A stretch of 64,000 nt of DNA from Mycobacterium sp. (GCA_020438845.1 JAGQTV010000038.1:17026-81025); one strand, 5' to 3'. Shown: positions 39,397 to 48,771, counted from the first letter of the stretch. Numbers and translations are program-made. The notes: a model not told the origin generated them from the letters alone.

Positions 39397-40368
39397 ATGG
39401 CGTCTGTTCTGTGGTTCCAAGGAGGAGCGTGCAGTGGTAACACCATGTCGTTCCTCAACGCTGAGGAACCCAATGTCGTCGACCTGATCGTCGACTTCGG
39501 GCTGGACCTGATCTGGCATCCGTCGCTGGGTCTGGAATTGGGCGCCAATGCCCAGAAGCTGTTCTGGGATTGCGCCAAGGGTGAGCGTCCGTTGGACGTC
39601 TTCGTCTTCGAGGGCACGGTCATCGAGGCTCCGAACGGCACCGGCCGAATGGACATGTTCGCCGACCGCCCGATGAAGGACTGGGTGACTGACTTGGCCA
39701 AGCAGGCCGGGATCGTCGTCGCGATCGGTGACTGCGCCTGCTGGGGCGGCATCCCGGCGATGGAGCCCAACCCGTCGGCCTCAACGGGCTTGCAGTTCCA
39801 CAAACGCAACAAAGGCGGCTTCCTGGGCCCGAACTTCAAGTCCAAGGCCGGCCTGCCGGTGATCAACATCCCCGGCTGCCCGGCCCACCCGGACTGGATC
39901 ACCCAGATCATCGTTGCGCTGGCCACCGGCCGCACCGGGGATATCGCACTCGACGAACTGCAGCGCTCGCAGACCTTCTTCAAGACCTTCACCCAGACCG
40001 GTTGCACCCGAGTGCAGTTCTACGAGTACAAGCAGTCCACCGAATCGTTCGGCGAAGGCACCCGCACGGGTTGCCTGTTCTACGAGTTCGGCTGCCGCGG
40101 ACCGATGACCCACTCGCCGTGCAATCGGATCCTGTGGAACCGGCAGTCGTCGAAGACCCGTGCGGGTCATCCCTGCATCGGTTGCACCGAGCCGGAGTTC
40201 CCGCACTTCGACCTCGCACCGGGGACTTTGTTCAAGACCCAGAAGGTCGCCGGGGTGATCCCGAGGGAAACCGGCACCGGAACCAAGACGCTGACCTACA
40301 TGGCTGCTGCCGCCGCGGCCAGGCTGGCCGCCCCGAAATGGTCCAAAGAGGACATGTTCGTGGTGTAG
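39397..40368 (+). CDS. hhyS: [NiFe]-hydrogenase small subunit, group 1h (Hhy type)
   Basis: Electron-transfer subunit of a high-affinity, oxygen-insensitive uptake hydrogenase (323 residues). Fe-S ligands are seen at C12 in WFQGGACSGNTMSFL, C113/C115 in GDCACWGGIP, NIPGCPAHPDW, C233 in FEYGCRGP-like FGCRGPMTHSPC, and CIGCTEPEFPHFD. The related Ralstonia enzyme has a 3-Cys/1-Asp proximal cluster. There is no twin-arginine signal, as expected for this group. It lets the cell oxidise atmospheric H2 during starvation. It starts at ATG 39397 with gaggag upstream; the large subunit follows after 49 bases. Confidence 0.95.
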   Translation: MASVLWFQGGACSGNTMSFLNAEEPNVVDLIVDFGLDLIWHPSLGLELGANAQKLFWDCAKGERPLDVFVFEGTVIEAPNGTGRMDMFADRPMKDWVTDLAKQAGIVVAIGDCACWGGIPAMEPNPSASTGLQFHKRNKGGFLGPNFKSKAGLPVINIPGCPAHPDWITQIIVALATGRTGDIALDELQRSQTFFKTFTQTGCTRVQFYEYKQSTESFGEGTRTGCLFYEFGCRGPMTHSPCNRILWNRQSSKTRAGHPCIGCTEPEFPHFDLAPGTLFKTQKVAGVIPRETGTGTKTLTYMAAAAAARLAAPKWSKEDMFVV

Positions 40369-40417
40369 CCCCCGCCCCGAGACCCGCTGCCAATCAGAAC
40401 TTTTGGAGGATTTTCCC

Positions 40418-42025
40418 ATGACCTCACTGGATCTCCACGTCAGTCCGCTCGGTCGCGTCGAGGGCGACCTCGACGTCCGGGTCACAATCGACGACGGGGT
40501 CGTCACCTCGGCGTGGACCGAGGCCGCCATGTTCCGCGGCTTCGAGATCATCCTGCGCGGCAAGGACCCACAGGCCGGCCTCGTCGTATGTCCCCGTATT
40601 TGCGGCATCTGTGGCGGAAGCCACCTGTACAAGTCGGCCTACGCGCTGGACACCGCTTGGCGCACCACGATGCCCGCTAACGCCACCCTGGTGCGCAACA
40701 TCGCCCAGGCCTGCGAAACCCTGCAGTCCATTCCGCGCTATTTCTATGCGCTGTTCGCCATCGACCTGACCAACAAGAACTACGCCAAGTCCTCGCTGTA
40801 CGACGAGGCAGTTCGCCGCTTCGCGCCCTACGTCGGAACCTCGTACCAAAAGGGTGTGGTGCTCTCCAACAAGCCCGTCGAGGTCTACGCGATCTTCGGC
40901 GGCCAGTGGCCGCACTCCAGTTTCATGGTGCCCGGTGGGGTCATGGGCGCGCCGTCGCTGTCCGACGTGACCCGTTCGACGGCGATCCTGGAGCACTGGA
41001 AGGACAACTGGCTCGAGGCCGTGTGGTTGGGGTGCAGCGTGGATCGCTGGCTGGAGAACAAGACCTGGGAGGACGTGCTGGCCTGGGTCGACGAGAACGA
41101 GTCGCAGTACAACAGCGACTGTGGCTTCTTCATCCGCTACTGCCTCGACATCGGACTGGACAAATACGGCCAGGGGGTGGGCAACTACATCTCCACCGGC
41201 ACCTACTTCGATCCGGCGCTGTATCAGCGCCCGACCATCGAGGGGCGCAACGCCGCCCTGATCGGCCGGGGCGGCGTCTTCGCCGACGGTCAGTACTACG
41301 AGTTCGACCAGGCCAAGGTGCGCGAGGACGTGACCCACTCCTTCTATCAGGGCAACAGGCCGTTGCATCCCTTCGAGGGCGAGACCATTCCCGTCGACCC
41401 GGAGAAGGGCAAGACGCAGGGCAAGTACAGCTGGGCCAAATCGCCACGCTACGAGGTGGGTGACTCCGGCACCATCCCGTTGGAGGCCGGCCCGCTGTCG
41501 CGGCGGATGGCTGCTGCCGGGCCGGGGGCGGCCAAGCATCAGGACAACGACCCGCTCTTCCTCGACATCTATAACAAGATCGGGCCCAGCGTCATGGTCC
41601 GCCAGCTGGCCCGGATGCACGAGGCGCCGAAGTACTACAAGTGGGTGATGGGGTGGCTCAAGCAACTCGACCTCAAGGGCAGCTTCCACAAGAAGCCCAC
41701 CGAACACGCTGAAGGCAAGGGCTTCGGCTCGACAGAAGCCGCCCGGGGTGCGCTGAGCGACTGGATCGTCATCGAGAACAGCAAGATCAAGAATTACCAA
41801 GTGGTGACTCCGACGGCGTGGAACATCGGCCCGCGCGACGGCAGCGAGCAGCTCGGCCCGATCGAGAAGGCGCTGGTGGGCTCGCCGATAGTCGACCCGG
41901 AGGATCCTGTCGAACTGGGCCATGTGGCACGCAGTTTCGACTCCTGCTTGGTCTGCACCGTGCACGCCTATGACGGCAAGACCGGCAAGGAACTGTCGAA
42001 GTTCGTCATCAACGGCATGGTCTGA
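40418..42025 (+). CDS. hhyL: [NiFe]-hydrogenase large subunit, group 1h (Hhy type)
   Basis: Catalytic subunit of 535 residues carrying the NiFe(CN)2CO site. L1 motif: RICGICGGSH with C62 and C65. L2 motif: DSCLVCTVH with C510, C513 and H516, having Ser where other groups have Pro. Nineteen residues follow H516, a cleavable C-terminal extension, consistent with the protease gene that comes next. ATG 40418 is preceded by ttggagga. The first conserved segment, SPLGRVEGDLDV, follows directly. The adjacent accessory genes have the same orientation with tiny gaps or overlaps. Confidence 0.96.
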   Translation: MTSLDLHVSPLGRVEGDLDVRVTIDDGVVTSAWTEAAMFRGFEIILRGKDPQAGLVVCPRICGICGGSHLYKSAYALDTAWRTTMPANATLVRNIAQACETLQSIPRYFYALFAIDLTNKNYAKSSLYDEAVRRFAPYVGTSYQKGVVLSNKPVEVYAIFGGQWPHSSFMVPGGVMGAPSLSDVTRSTAILEHWKDNWLEAVWLGCSVDRWLENKTWEDVLAWVDENESQYNSDCGFFIRYCLDIGLDKYGQGVGNYISTGTYFDPALYQRPTIEGRNAALIGRGGVFADGQYYEFDQAKVREDVTHSFYQGNRPLHPFEGETIPVDPEKGKTQGKYSWAKSPRYEVGDSGTIPLEAGPLSRRMAAAGPGAAKHQDNDPLFLDIYNKIGPSVMVRQLARMHEAPKYYKWVMGWLKQLDLKGSFHKKPTEHAEGKGFGSTEAARGALSDWIVIENSKIKNYQVVTPTAWNIGPRDGSEQLGPIEKALVGSPIVDPEDPVELGHVARSFDSCLVCTVHAYDGKTGKELSKFVINGMV

Positions 42026-42033
42026 CTCCGGGC

Positions 42034-42870
42034 GTGGCCGACGCTGAACACCCTTTGGCAGAACACACAGCGGCCGAACAGTCCGGCGTGGACATCGACC
42101 CGCCGGGGTACGACGCCCTCGTAGTCGGTTGTGGCAACCTGCTGCGGGGGGACGACGGTGTGGGTCCCGTTCTGGTGCGCCACCTTTGGGACCGCGGCGT
42201 ACCCAACGGTGCGCGGCTGGTCGACGGCGGAACCGCTGGGATGGACGTCGCATTCCAAATGCGGGGAGCGGCGCGGGTCGTGATCGTCGACGCCTCGATG
42301 ACGGGCGCCGCGCCGGGAACGGTGTACCGGGTACCGGGCGAGGAACTGGCCGACCTGCCACCGCTACAGGGTCTGCACACCCACTCGTTCCGCTGGGACC
42401 ACGCGATTCCGTTCGCCCGTTGGGCGCTCGGTGACGCCTGCCCCACCGACATCACCGTGTTTCTCATCGAAGCCGCCGACGTCGAGATGGGTGCCGAGTT
42501 GTCCGAACCGGTGCAGACGGCCATGGAGCAGGTGATCGAGGCGATCGAGCGGGACTTCTTCGCCCCGTTGCGCCCCCAGACGGCGAACTGCGTCAGTGTC
42601 GAGATCACCGCCGAGGGATACCTGCGGCTGGACTCAGGCTTGGCCGCCAGCCGGTTTCCCTCCGACGCGGTGGCGGCAGTGCTGCGCGACGACGCGCTGT
42701 GGCTGATTCCGTTGCGTGGCCCCAGCAGCGGCGGTCTGCTGCTGAAACAACGCAATCCGGCGGGAGACCGCGCCGTTCTGGTTCGCGACGTGCTGCCGGA
42801 AGGTTTCCCGGTGGGCGTCCGTACGGCATTCTGGGACGATGACCGCAGGGCGCTCCGAATCCCGGGGTGA
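42034..42870 (+). CDS. hydrogenase maturation protease with extra C-terminal domain
   Basis: Protein of 278 residues. The first 165 match HybD-type endopeptidases: VVGCGNLLRGDDGVGPVLVR with the metal-binding Asp, VDGGTAGMDV and VIVDASMTG. It should trim the large-subunit C-terminus after nickel insertion. Residues 175-278 form an additional domain (NCVSVEITAEGYLRLDSGLA; LLLKQRNPAGDRAVLVRDVL) not found in ordinary HybD proteins of about 160 residues; its role is unknown. GTG 42034 lies eight bases after the large-subunit stop. The next gene starts at the last base of its stop codon. Confidence 0.88.
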   Translation: MADAEHPLAEHTAAEQSGVDIDPPGYDALVVGCGNLLRGDDGVGPVLVRHLWDRGVPNGARLVDGGTAGMDVAFQMRGAARVVIVDASMTGAAPGTVYRVPGEELADLPPLQGLHTHSFRWDHAIPFARWALGDACPTDITVFLIEAADVEMGAELSEPVQTAMEQVIEAIERDFFAPLRPQTANCVSVEITAEGYLRLDSGLAASRFPSDAVAAVLRDDALWLIPLRGPSSGGLLLKQRNPAGDRAVLVRDVLPEGFPVGVRTAFWDDDRRALRIPG

Positions 42871-43118
42871 TGCTCATGACTGAGCAGCGACCCAAGACCG
42901 TTGTCCGTCAAAACAGCTCCACCGACGAGGCACTGGACGTGCAGACCGTCGTGGTCGAGGAGCGCGGCCGGTGGGCCGTTGAGATCGTCGTGGTCTTCGC
43001 CGACGGCGTGGTCCGGAAAAGGATCGACACCCATGCCAGCCGGGCCCGCGCCGAATTATCGGCCAACCTGATCAGACGCGCCGCTGAACGCAACATCACC
43101 GGCCCCGTGAACGGGTGA
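42870..43118 (+). CDS. small hydrogenase-operon protein, unknown
   Basis: Protein of 82 residues. After a polar N-terminus the sequence TVVVEERGRWAVEIVVVFAD and the following basic helix (RKRIDTHASRARAELSANLI) suggest a short beta-hairpin plus helix fold. No known domain is recognised. Its ATG overlaps the protease stop by one base, and its own stop is followed 11 bases later by the TPR gene, so it is firmly part of the hydrogenase operon. ATG 42876 is an alternative start. It may aid assembly; that is only a guess from position. Confidence 0.75.
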   Translation: MLMTEQRPKTVVRQNSSTDEALDVQTVVVEERGRWAVEIVVVFADGVVRKRIDTHASRARAELSANLIRRAAERNITGPVNG

Positions 43119-43129
43119 GGGAGGAAAAC

Positions 43130-44368
43130 GTGGCTGCAACCGAAGCAGCGAGGCAAACCGTCCTGGCGGTCCGGCCTCAGCCGCTGGGAGTCTTCCCGCT
43201 GCCCCTTGGTTACCTGTTGATCCGGGCCTCGCCTGCGACCGAGGGCGCCCGCATGGACCTGCTGGCCGGTCGGCTGCCGGACTGGCCGGAGGCCTTGCGC
43301 GCCCACAAGCTGGCATCAGCCGGAGACCGGGAAGGTGCATTGTCGGCTCTGGAGGGCGCCGATCCAGTCTCCCGCTACAACCGCTTCGTGATGGATCCCG
43401 ATTCCGAGGATCCCGACGAGTTGCGTTCGGAATTAGGTGAATTCGGTGTGCTGGTCGACGTGGTCCAGTTCGCCCTGGGGCGCTGCGATACCGCTCCGGC
43501 GGTTGGTGCGGCCACCGGCGAACTGGCGGCGGTGGTGCTGTCCACACAGGCCGGTCAGGCTCTCGACGAGGGCGATGTGACCGGTGCGCTGGCGTTTCTG
43601 GACCGGGCTGCCGAGGCGGCCGCCGGAGTGTCCGAACCGCTGCGCGGCGTGCTGCTCGGCGCGTCCGGGTCGATCAGCCAGGCCGCCGACGCGGTCAGTC
43701 GCTACGAGCGGGCGCTGCGTGCCCTCGACGGTGCCGGGGACCTGCGGGTAGCGCGGGCCGAACTGCACCTGGCCCTGGCCGGGGTGTTGCACGAACAGTC
43801 CGTGGACCGGCCTGAAATGTTGGCTCGCGCTGTGCCGCATTACCATTCGGCGCTGCAACTGGTGCTGCGAGCGGAGGCGCCCCTGCTCTGGGCCGCCGCG
43901 CACGCCAACCTGGCGACCGCCTATCTGACCATGCCGATGACCGAGGCCTCAAGTCAATTGCGGCTGGGTGTCGCAGCGCAGTCGCTGCGCTCGGCGCTGA
44001 AGGTCTACACCCGGGAGGACCATCCCGAGCAGTGGGCCAGCGTGCAGCTGAACCTGGCCAATTCGCTGGTGTACACGCCGTCGAACCATCAGGCCGACAA
44101 CCTGGTTGAGGCAGTGGAGCTCTATGAGGCAGTGCTGGCTGCCCGTGACCGACACACCGACCCCCTGGGCCGGGCGCGGGTGTTGGCGAATCAGGGCAAT
44201 GTGCTGGCCCACCTCGGCGACTTCGACCAGGCCAAGGCCAAACTCTATGACGCCCGCTTCCTGTTCGAGGAACTCGGTGACGATGACTCGGTGCGCACCG
44301 TACGCGGGGTGCTCGACGAGATTGCCCGCCAACAGGCGCTGGCCCGAACAGAAGCGACGCCTCAATGA
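43130..44368 (+). CDS. TPR-repeat protein of the hydrogenase operon
   Basis: Helical-repeat protein of about 412 residues. TPR-like pairs are visible from about residue 65 (LRAHKLASAGDREGALSALE) through ALSFLDRAAEAA-like repeats to the C-terminus (GRARVLANQGNVLAHLGDFD, QAKAKLYDARFLFEELGDDD). Such proteins scaffold complex assembly; one is commonly encoded with group 1h hydrogenases. GTG 43130 is preferred for gggagga five bases upstream. GTG 43115, which overlaps the previous stop, is also in frame. The stop overlaps the NifU-Rieske gene (ATGA). Confidence 0.85.
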   Translation: MAATEAARQTVLAVRPQPLGVFPLPLGYLLIRASPATEGARMDLLAGRLPDWPEALRAHKLASAGDREGALSALEGADPVSRYNRFVMDPDSEDPDELRSELGEFGVLVDVVQFALGRCDTAPAVGAATGELAAVVLSTQAGQALDEGDVTGALAFLDRAAEAAAGVSEPLRGVLLGASGSISQAADAVSRYERALRALDGAGDLRVARAELHLALAGVLHEQSVDRPEMLARAVPHYHSALQLVLRAEAPLLWAAAHANLATAYLTMPMTEASSQLRLGVAAQSLRSALKVYTREDHPEQWASVQLNLANSLVYTPSNHQADNLVEAVELYEAVLAARDRHTDPLGRARVLANQGNVLAHLGDFDQAKAKLYDARFLFEELGDDDSVRTVRGVLDEIARQQALARTEATPQ

Positions 44369-45228
44369 GCGGGGCCGGGGCGTCGCCCGAGCCGACCTTC
44401 GAGGATCTGGCACAGCGAGTGGACGACGCTGTCGCCGCGCTGAACGATCTGGACCCTCCTGCCCGGAAAGTGGCGCAGGAGTTGCAGACTGCCGTGGAGT
44501 CCGTCCACCGCGCCGGCCTGGTCACCATCGTGCGCCGGTTGCGTGCCGATGATTCCACTCGCGATGTGCTCTTCGAGTTGGCCGACGACCCCGTGGTGCA
44601 TCTGTTGCTGACGCTGCACGGGATCATTCGGCCGGATCCGTTGACCCATGCCCACCAGGTGCTGGATGCGGTCCGCCCGCAGTTGCACAGCCATGGCGGG
44701 GACGTGGTCCTGGTTGGGGTCGAGGACGGCACGGCATTCGTACGCCTGGAAGGGGCCTGCAACGGTTGCTCGATGTCCTCGGTGACTCTGCGGAACCTGG
44801 TGGAAGAGGCACTGCTGCAGGGAGTGCCTGCCATCACCGGGGTGGAGGTGGTGGCGAACGAGCCGACGCCGACGCTGATCCCGGTTGAGTCGCTGCGAAT
44901 CGGCCCGGATCCGGCCGCTGAAGGTTGGGTGAAAGTCGCTCCTGTCGTTGATATTCCGGCTGGCGAGCTGTCGACGGCCACCCTGGACGGGGTGAGCCTG
45001 CTGATCGTGAATGTCGGCAATCGGCTGTCGGCCTATCGCAACGAATGCGCCCACGAGGCACTGCCGCTGGACGAGGCCGAGCTTGACCTGTCCACCGGCA
45101 CGCTCACCTGCCCGTGGCACGGGTTCTGCTTCGACGCGAGTTCGGGGGAGTGCCTGACCGCGCCGGGTGCCCAACTCGAACAGGTTCCGCTACGCATCTA
45201 CGACGGCGAGATTTGGGTGCGCCCTTAG
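44365..45228 (+). CDS. NifU C-terminal domain - Rieske fusion protein
   Basis: Fe-S protein of 287 residues, last gene of the main hydrogenase operon. Residues 90-165 are a NifU-type domain with CNGCSMSSVTL, the cysteine pair that holds a labile [4Fe-4S] cluster. Residues 185-287 are a Rieske domain with ligands in CAHEALPL and CPWHGFCFD. It is a good candidate for relaying electrons from the hydrogenase to the quinone pool or for cluster delivery; both are inference from domain content and position. The N-terminal 85 residues are helical and unassigned. The start overlaps the TPR stop by four bases. Confidence 0.88.
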   Translation: MSGAGASPEPTFEDLAQRVDDAVAALNDLDPPARKVAQELQTAVESVHRAGLVTIVRRLRADDSTRDVLFELADDPVVHLLLTLHGIIRPDPLTHAHQVLDAVRPQLHSHGGDVVLVGVEDGTAFVRLEGACNGCSMSSVTLRNLVEEALLQGVPAITGVEVVANEPTPTLIPVESLRIGPDPAAEGWVKVAPVVDIPAGELSTATLDGVSLLIVNVGNRLSAYRNECAHEALPLDEAELDLSTGTLTCPWHGFCFDASSGECLTAPGAQLEQVPLRIYDGEIWVRP

Positions 45229-45254
45229 GGGCTTTAGGGGGCCCTCCCGTTGGC

Positions 45255-47174
45255 TCAGACCGCAACTGCCGTCGCCGGAACCAGCCAGGCTTCGTGCACC
45301 GGTGCGGCGGGAAGCGGCTGAGTTCCCGGCACCGGGTTGTACGGCCACCACTGCGGCGGGATGATCTGGTTGCCCGTGACACCGGTGAGCCGGACGATCA
45401 GTTGTGCGGGGATGTTGACCATCTGGTAGATCACAGCGCCGACGAACAGGACCGGCTTAGACAGGACCGACGGCACTTTGTCGGCTATCGCGGTGCTGAG
45501 GGTGTAGACGGTGTACGGCACCGTCGCGACGATGGTGCGCCAGCTGAGGCGGAGGTTGGTCGCGATGTTGGGGTAGCCGTACATCCCGATCGCATCGTTG
45601 AGGGCGTTCTTCAACGCCGCCTGACCCGGAATAGCCGGCTGGTAGTCGCTGGCAGCCTTGTCCATCAGGGGCTCGCCTGCGAAATACGGCTCGGATCCGA
45701 GGCCGAACAGCCGCAGGATCGTCGGCGTGATGTCGACCTGGGAGTAGGTGTTGTTGATGTAGCCGTCGGCGAAGTCCGGACCGTCGGCGATGATGAACGG
45801 TGTCGTCTCGATCGGCGACTGGAAGCCATGCGCTAGAAGGCCCAGGCCCAGAGGGGGATTCAGCATCTGACCGTGGTCGGTGACCGCGATCACCGTCCAC
45901 TGCTCACCCGGATTGGCGGTCTCCCACGCGTCCACCTCGGCCATGATGTTGGCGATGTTGTCGTTGACGTTGCGCAGGGCGGCCGCGTACTCGGGTGATC
46001 CGGCCCCGGAGTTGTCGTGCCCGGCGTTGTCGACGCCGACGAAGTAGGTCATCTGGAAGCTCGGGGTTCCGGCCACGGTGTTCTGGATCGCCTGGATGGA
46101 CCTGTCGCCGACCGCGTCGTCGGTTTGCTCCCAGCTGTCGTTGATCTTCGGATAGAAGACGATGGTGTCGGCCGGAGCCGACCCCGCGCCGGCAATCTGG
46201 GCGATGACCTCCCAGTCAGCGACCACCGTGGTGGCGATGCTCGGGGCGGATCCTTCAAGCTGGTTGAACACGGTCGGCCAAGTGTCGTAGGTCCACGGGG
46301 TGAACACGTTGTTGGACACTCCGGCCGTCTCGCTCCAGACACCGGTCAGGATCCCGGTCCAGGACGGGTTGGAGATCGTCGTGTGCCCGACCATGGTCGC
46401 TACGGCGGTGGTGCCGGTATCCATCAGGTCAAAAAACGCCTGGTTGTAGGGGTCAGAAAGGATGGCGCTCAAGTTCGTGCCGTCTACGCCGATCAGCAGC
46501 ACGTGCTGATTGGGGTCCAATGCCGTGACTGCGGCCGCGTCGGCGGTCGCTGCCGCTACGACCGCGCCCTGACCAACGGCCGTCCGCCGCGCCAGTAGCA
46601 GCGCCCCGGACAGCAAGTCGGACAGCGGGCCGGCCGGCAAGCCCGAAACCAGGTTGGACCGCGTGTCTGCCAAGCCGACCGCGACAGTGTTCAAACCGAC
46701 GAGAGCATGCCGGACCTCGGGTGCCCGCAAGACGGGCGGTGCGTACCCGACCGCCGCTGCCGTGGGCGCGGCGGTCACAGGCGGTGGAGTCAGGGCGCTG
46801 ACCAGAGGCGAGGCGGTCGCGGAGGTGCCCTGGACCAGGGCGGCGAGCGATGCGGACTGCAGTGCTGAGCGGCTTGCTGGACGCAGGCCGGCCGGTTTGG
46901 CCGACGGCTGCGCTGAACTGGAGCGGGCCGCCGCCGCTGAAGCAGCAGCCGATGCCGCCGACCGGCCGGAATCAGCGCCACGACGCGCCAAGCGGCTGGC
47001 TGGGGCCTTAGCTGACCGGGCCTGCGTGGCGGAGCTTGTCGCGGCAGCCGACGCGCCGACCGAACCTGCATCGCCGGTGTCGGCCGTAGCGAGGCCCATC
47101 GCCTGCGGCCCGGCCAAAGACATCCCTGCCAGGAACGTCCCCGCCGCCAATCGGGTCCCAAGCCGCATCGTCAT
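45255..47174 (-). CDS. exported type I phosphodiesterase/nucleotide pyrophosphatase family protein
   Basis: Exported alkaline-phosphatase-superfamily protein of 639 residues. Signal peptide: GTRLAAGTFLAGMSLAGPQA, cleavage likely after LATA near residue 31. An Ala/Ser-rich disordered region spans about 32-190. The catalytic domain begins VLLIGVDGTNLSAIL (metal Asp), continues with TISNPSWTGILTG in the nucleophile position, GVDNAGHDNSGAG and AVTDHGQMLNPP (metal Asp/His). The last 100 residues (WRTIVATVPYTVYTLSTAIA) are amphipathic. Substrates may be phosphodiesters or nucleotides. It is convergent with the NifU-Rieske gene, with 26 bases between stops. Confidence 0.85.
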   Translation of the reverse strand: MTMRLGTRLAAGTFLAGMSLAGPQAMGLATADTGDAGSVGASAAATSSATQARSAKAPASRLARRGADSGRSAASAAASAAAARSSSAQPSAKPAGLRPASRSALQSASLAALVQGTSATASPLVSALTPPPVTAAPTAAAVGYAPPVLRAPEVRHALVGLNTVAVGLADTRSNLVSGLPAGPLSDLLSGALLLARRTAVGQGAVVAAATADAAAVTALDPNQHVLLIGVDGTNLSAILSDPYNQAFFDLMDTGTTAVATMVGHTTISNPSWTGILTGVWSETAGVSNNVFTPWTYDTWPTVFNQLEGSAPSIATTVVADWEVIAQIAGAGSAPADTIVFYPKINDSWEQTDDAVGDRSIQAIQNTVAGTPSFQMTYFVGVDNAGHDNSGAGSPEYAAALRNVNDNIANIMAEVDAWETANPGEQWTVIAVTDHGQMLNPPLGLGLLAHGFQSPIETTPFIIADGPDFADGYINNTYSQVDITPTILRLFGLGSEPYFAGEPLMDKAASDYQPAIPGQAALKNALNDAIGMYGYPNIATNLRLSWRTIVATVPYTVYTLSTAIADKVPSVLSKPVLFVGAVIYQMVNIPAQLIVRLTGVTGNQIIPPQWWPYNPVPGTQPLPAAPVHEAWLVPATAVAV

Positions 47175-47337
47175 AGCTCCGCCTCTACTTCTCCTGTGTG
47201 ATTCCTGGGAAATTGCCGTGTGCCGGATAACGGGATGCTAGTTCGGGCAGGCTCCCGGCAGGGGCCGATCCGCGAATTCACGGAGCCGGCCGCGGTTCGG
47301 CCTTGTTAGCGTGGTGCGATCGCGAGGAGGATCGGCG

Positions 47338-48489
47338 ATGGCGCGGACGGAACGGCAACCGGGCGCTGCGGTGCAACGGATCCAGCGTTCTGTGCTTTGG
47401 CGGCTCAAGCTGCGGCTACAGTTCACCGGCTGGCTGCAGTACCTGCCGACCGCAGTGGTCGGCTTGGTGTTCCTGGTGGCATCTTTGATCGGCTGGCTGA
47501 TCGGACGCTGGCCAGCGTTGTTCTGGTTTCCCTTGGCTGTTGGCATATTTTTCTTGGCCGTGGCGATGTTCGACATCGTCACGGTGAAGTGGCAGGTGCG
47601 GCCCAGCGAACCTCTGCCGCGGAGGCACGATGACCTCGATACGTTCGACCTCATCCGGTCACGGCGGTCGTGCCGGTCCTTCCAGAGCCGCACCCTGACT
47701 CCTGGGGACCGCGCCGAACTCGATCAAACGATCGATCGATGGACAAATCCGCAACGATTGATCGGTAGCGCCGCCATCCGACTCGAGTACGTCGCAGCAT
47801 CCCTGACCGTCTGGCCGACGGTCGGAGCGCACGAATTCATCGTCGCCATCGCCCCTCGAGACTATGACCGGGTTGCCATCATCGACGTCGGCCGGAGCCT
47901 GCAACACGTGGTGCTGCACGCCACCCGGATGGGCGTGGCGACCTGTTGGATCGGTCCCGGAGCCGACCAGTCCAGCGTCATCGCCCATCTCGGTGACCGT
48001 TTCGACCCGGATCGCGATCACGTCGTCTGCGTGTGTGCCGTGGGGTACCGGTCCAGTTTCCAGCCGACGCTGATCCGGATGATGGAGCGGTTTCAGCATC
48101 GTCGGCTGCCGTTGTCTGCGCTCTTCTTCAGCGATCCAGAACTTCGTCGGCCTCTTCCGGTCGACGAGCCACCGTTCAATTCATTCGGCCGCTGCTACGA
48201 GGTGTGCCAATGGTCGCCGTCGTCGTATAACAGCCAGACCACCCGATGCGTGGCGGTGACCAATCACGACAGGGACGTGGTGCGGTTCGACTTCTACGCC
48301 TCCACCACATCACGGTTCTACGCGCCGGTGGCCCTGGGGATCTGGTGTGCGAACTGGGAAGCCGGATGCCGGGCGTTGGGAATTCCGGGGCACTTCACGG
48401 TGCTGAACCCACCAGAGCGCGGGGTCGGCGATTCGGCTGATCCGCCCTGCTACGGGTCGAGTTGGCTGGTCGGCGCCGGTCTCGGCTGA
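47338..48489 (+). CDS. membrane-anchored nitroreductase-like protein
   Basis: Protein of 383 residues. Two hydrophobic helices at about 38-58 and 62-84 precede a nitroreductase-type region that opens with DLIRSRRSCRSFQSRTL, the RRS-x-RxF phosphate-binding motif of FMN nitroreductases. HVVLHATRMGVATCWIGPGA matches the second conserved helix of the fold. A second half (about 250-383) with QWSPSSYNSQTTRCVAVTN suggests a tandem nitroreductase-like lobe, as in putative TM nitroreductases. Flavin use is inferred. ATG 47338 is preceded by gaggagg. Confidence 0.75.
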   Translation: MARTERQPGAAVQRIQRSVLWRLKLRLQFTGWLQYLPTAVVGLVFLVASLIGWLIGRWPALFWFPLAVGIFFLAVAMFDIVTVKWQVRPSEPLPRRHDDLDTFDLIRSRRSCRSFQSRTLTPGDRAELDQTIDRWTNPQRLIGSAAIRLEYVAASLTVWPTVGAHEFIVAIAPRDYDRVAIIDVGRSLQHVVLHATRMGVATCWIGPGADQSSVIAHLGDRFDPDRDHVVCVCAVGYRSSFQPTLIRMMERFQHRRLPLSALFFSDPELRRPLPVDEPPFNSFGRCYEVCQWSPSSYNSQTTRCVAVTNHDRDVVRFDFYASTTSRFYAPVALGIWCANWEAGCRALGIPGHFTVLNPPERGVGDSADPPCYGSSWLVGAGLG

Positions 48490-48525
48490 CGCGGCGCCAA
48501 CGATGGCTAGGCTGCGGCGATTGTT

Positions 48526-48771
48526 CTAACCGTCCATCGACAGCGCTGTCTGCGGAAGCTGGGAATCCCGGTGCCAGGCGAGGTGCCCAAGACCGGCAGC
48601 GATCGCCCCATAGACGACTGCTTCGAGCAGCATCTTGCCGACGCCCCATTCGCGGCCTCGCCAGACCGGGACCGAGATCGTGCCCCGCAGCGTTGCCACT
48701 GCGTAGAAGATGTGACCGAAACTCGCGGCCGCCGCTGCGCCGGAGAGGAATTTGAAGATATCGCGCTTCAC
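48526..48771 (-). CDS. small membrane protein, unknown
   Basis: Protein of 81 residues starting MKRDIFKFLSGAAAAASFGH from GTG 48771, with aagggg upstream. Two hydrophobic helices (about 8-26 and 48-66) flank a short polar loop with VPVWRGREWGVGK. The fold resembles small DUF-type membrane proteins of actinobacteria, but I cannot name the family. The frame continues upstream to 48888 with unlikely composition. It is convergent with the nitroreductase-like gene. Confidence 0.65.
   Translation of the reverse strand: MKRDIFKFLSGAAAAASFGHIFYAVATLRGTISVPVWRGREWGVGKMLLEAVVYGAIAAGLGHLAWHRDSQLPQTALSMDG

Noticed and set aside
40424-42361. 645-codon minus-strand frame over the hydrogenase large subunit
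   Set aside because: Antisense shadow of a strongly conserved gene with L1/L2 motifs on the plus strand.
45229-45254. GC palindrome between NifU-Rieske and phosphodiesterase stops as terminator
   Set aside because: Very short and without T tail; probably chance.
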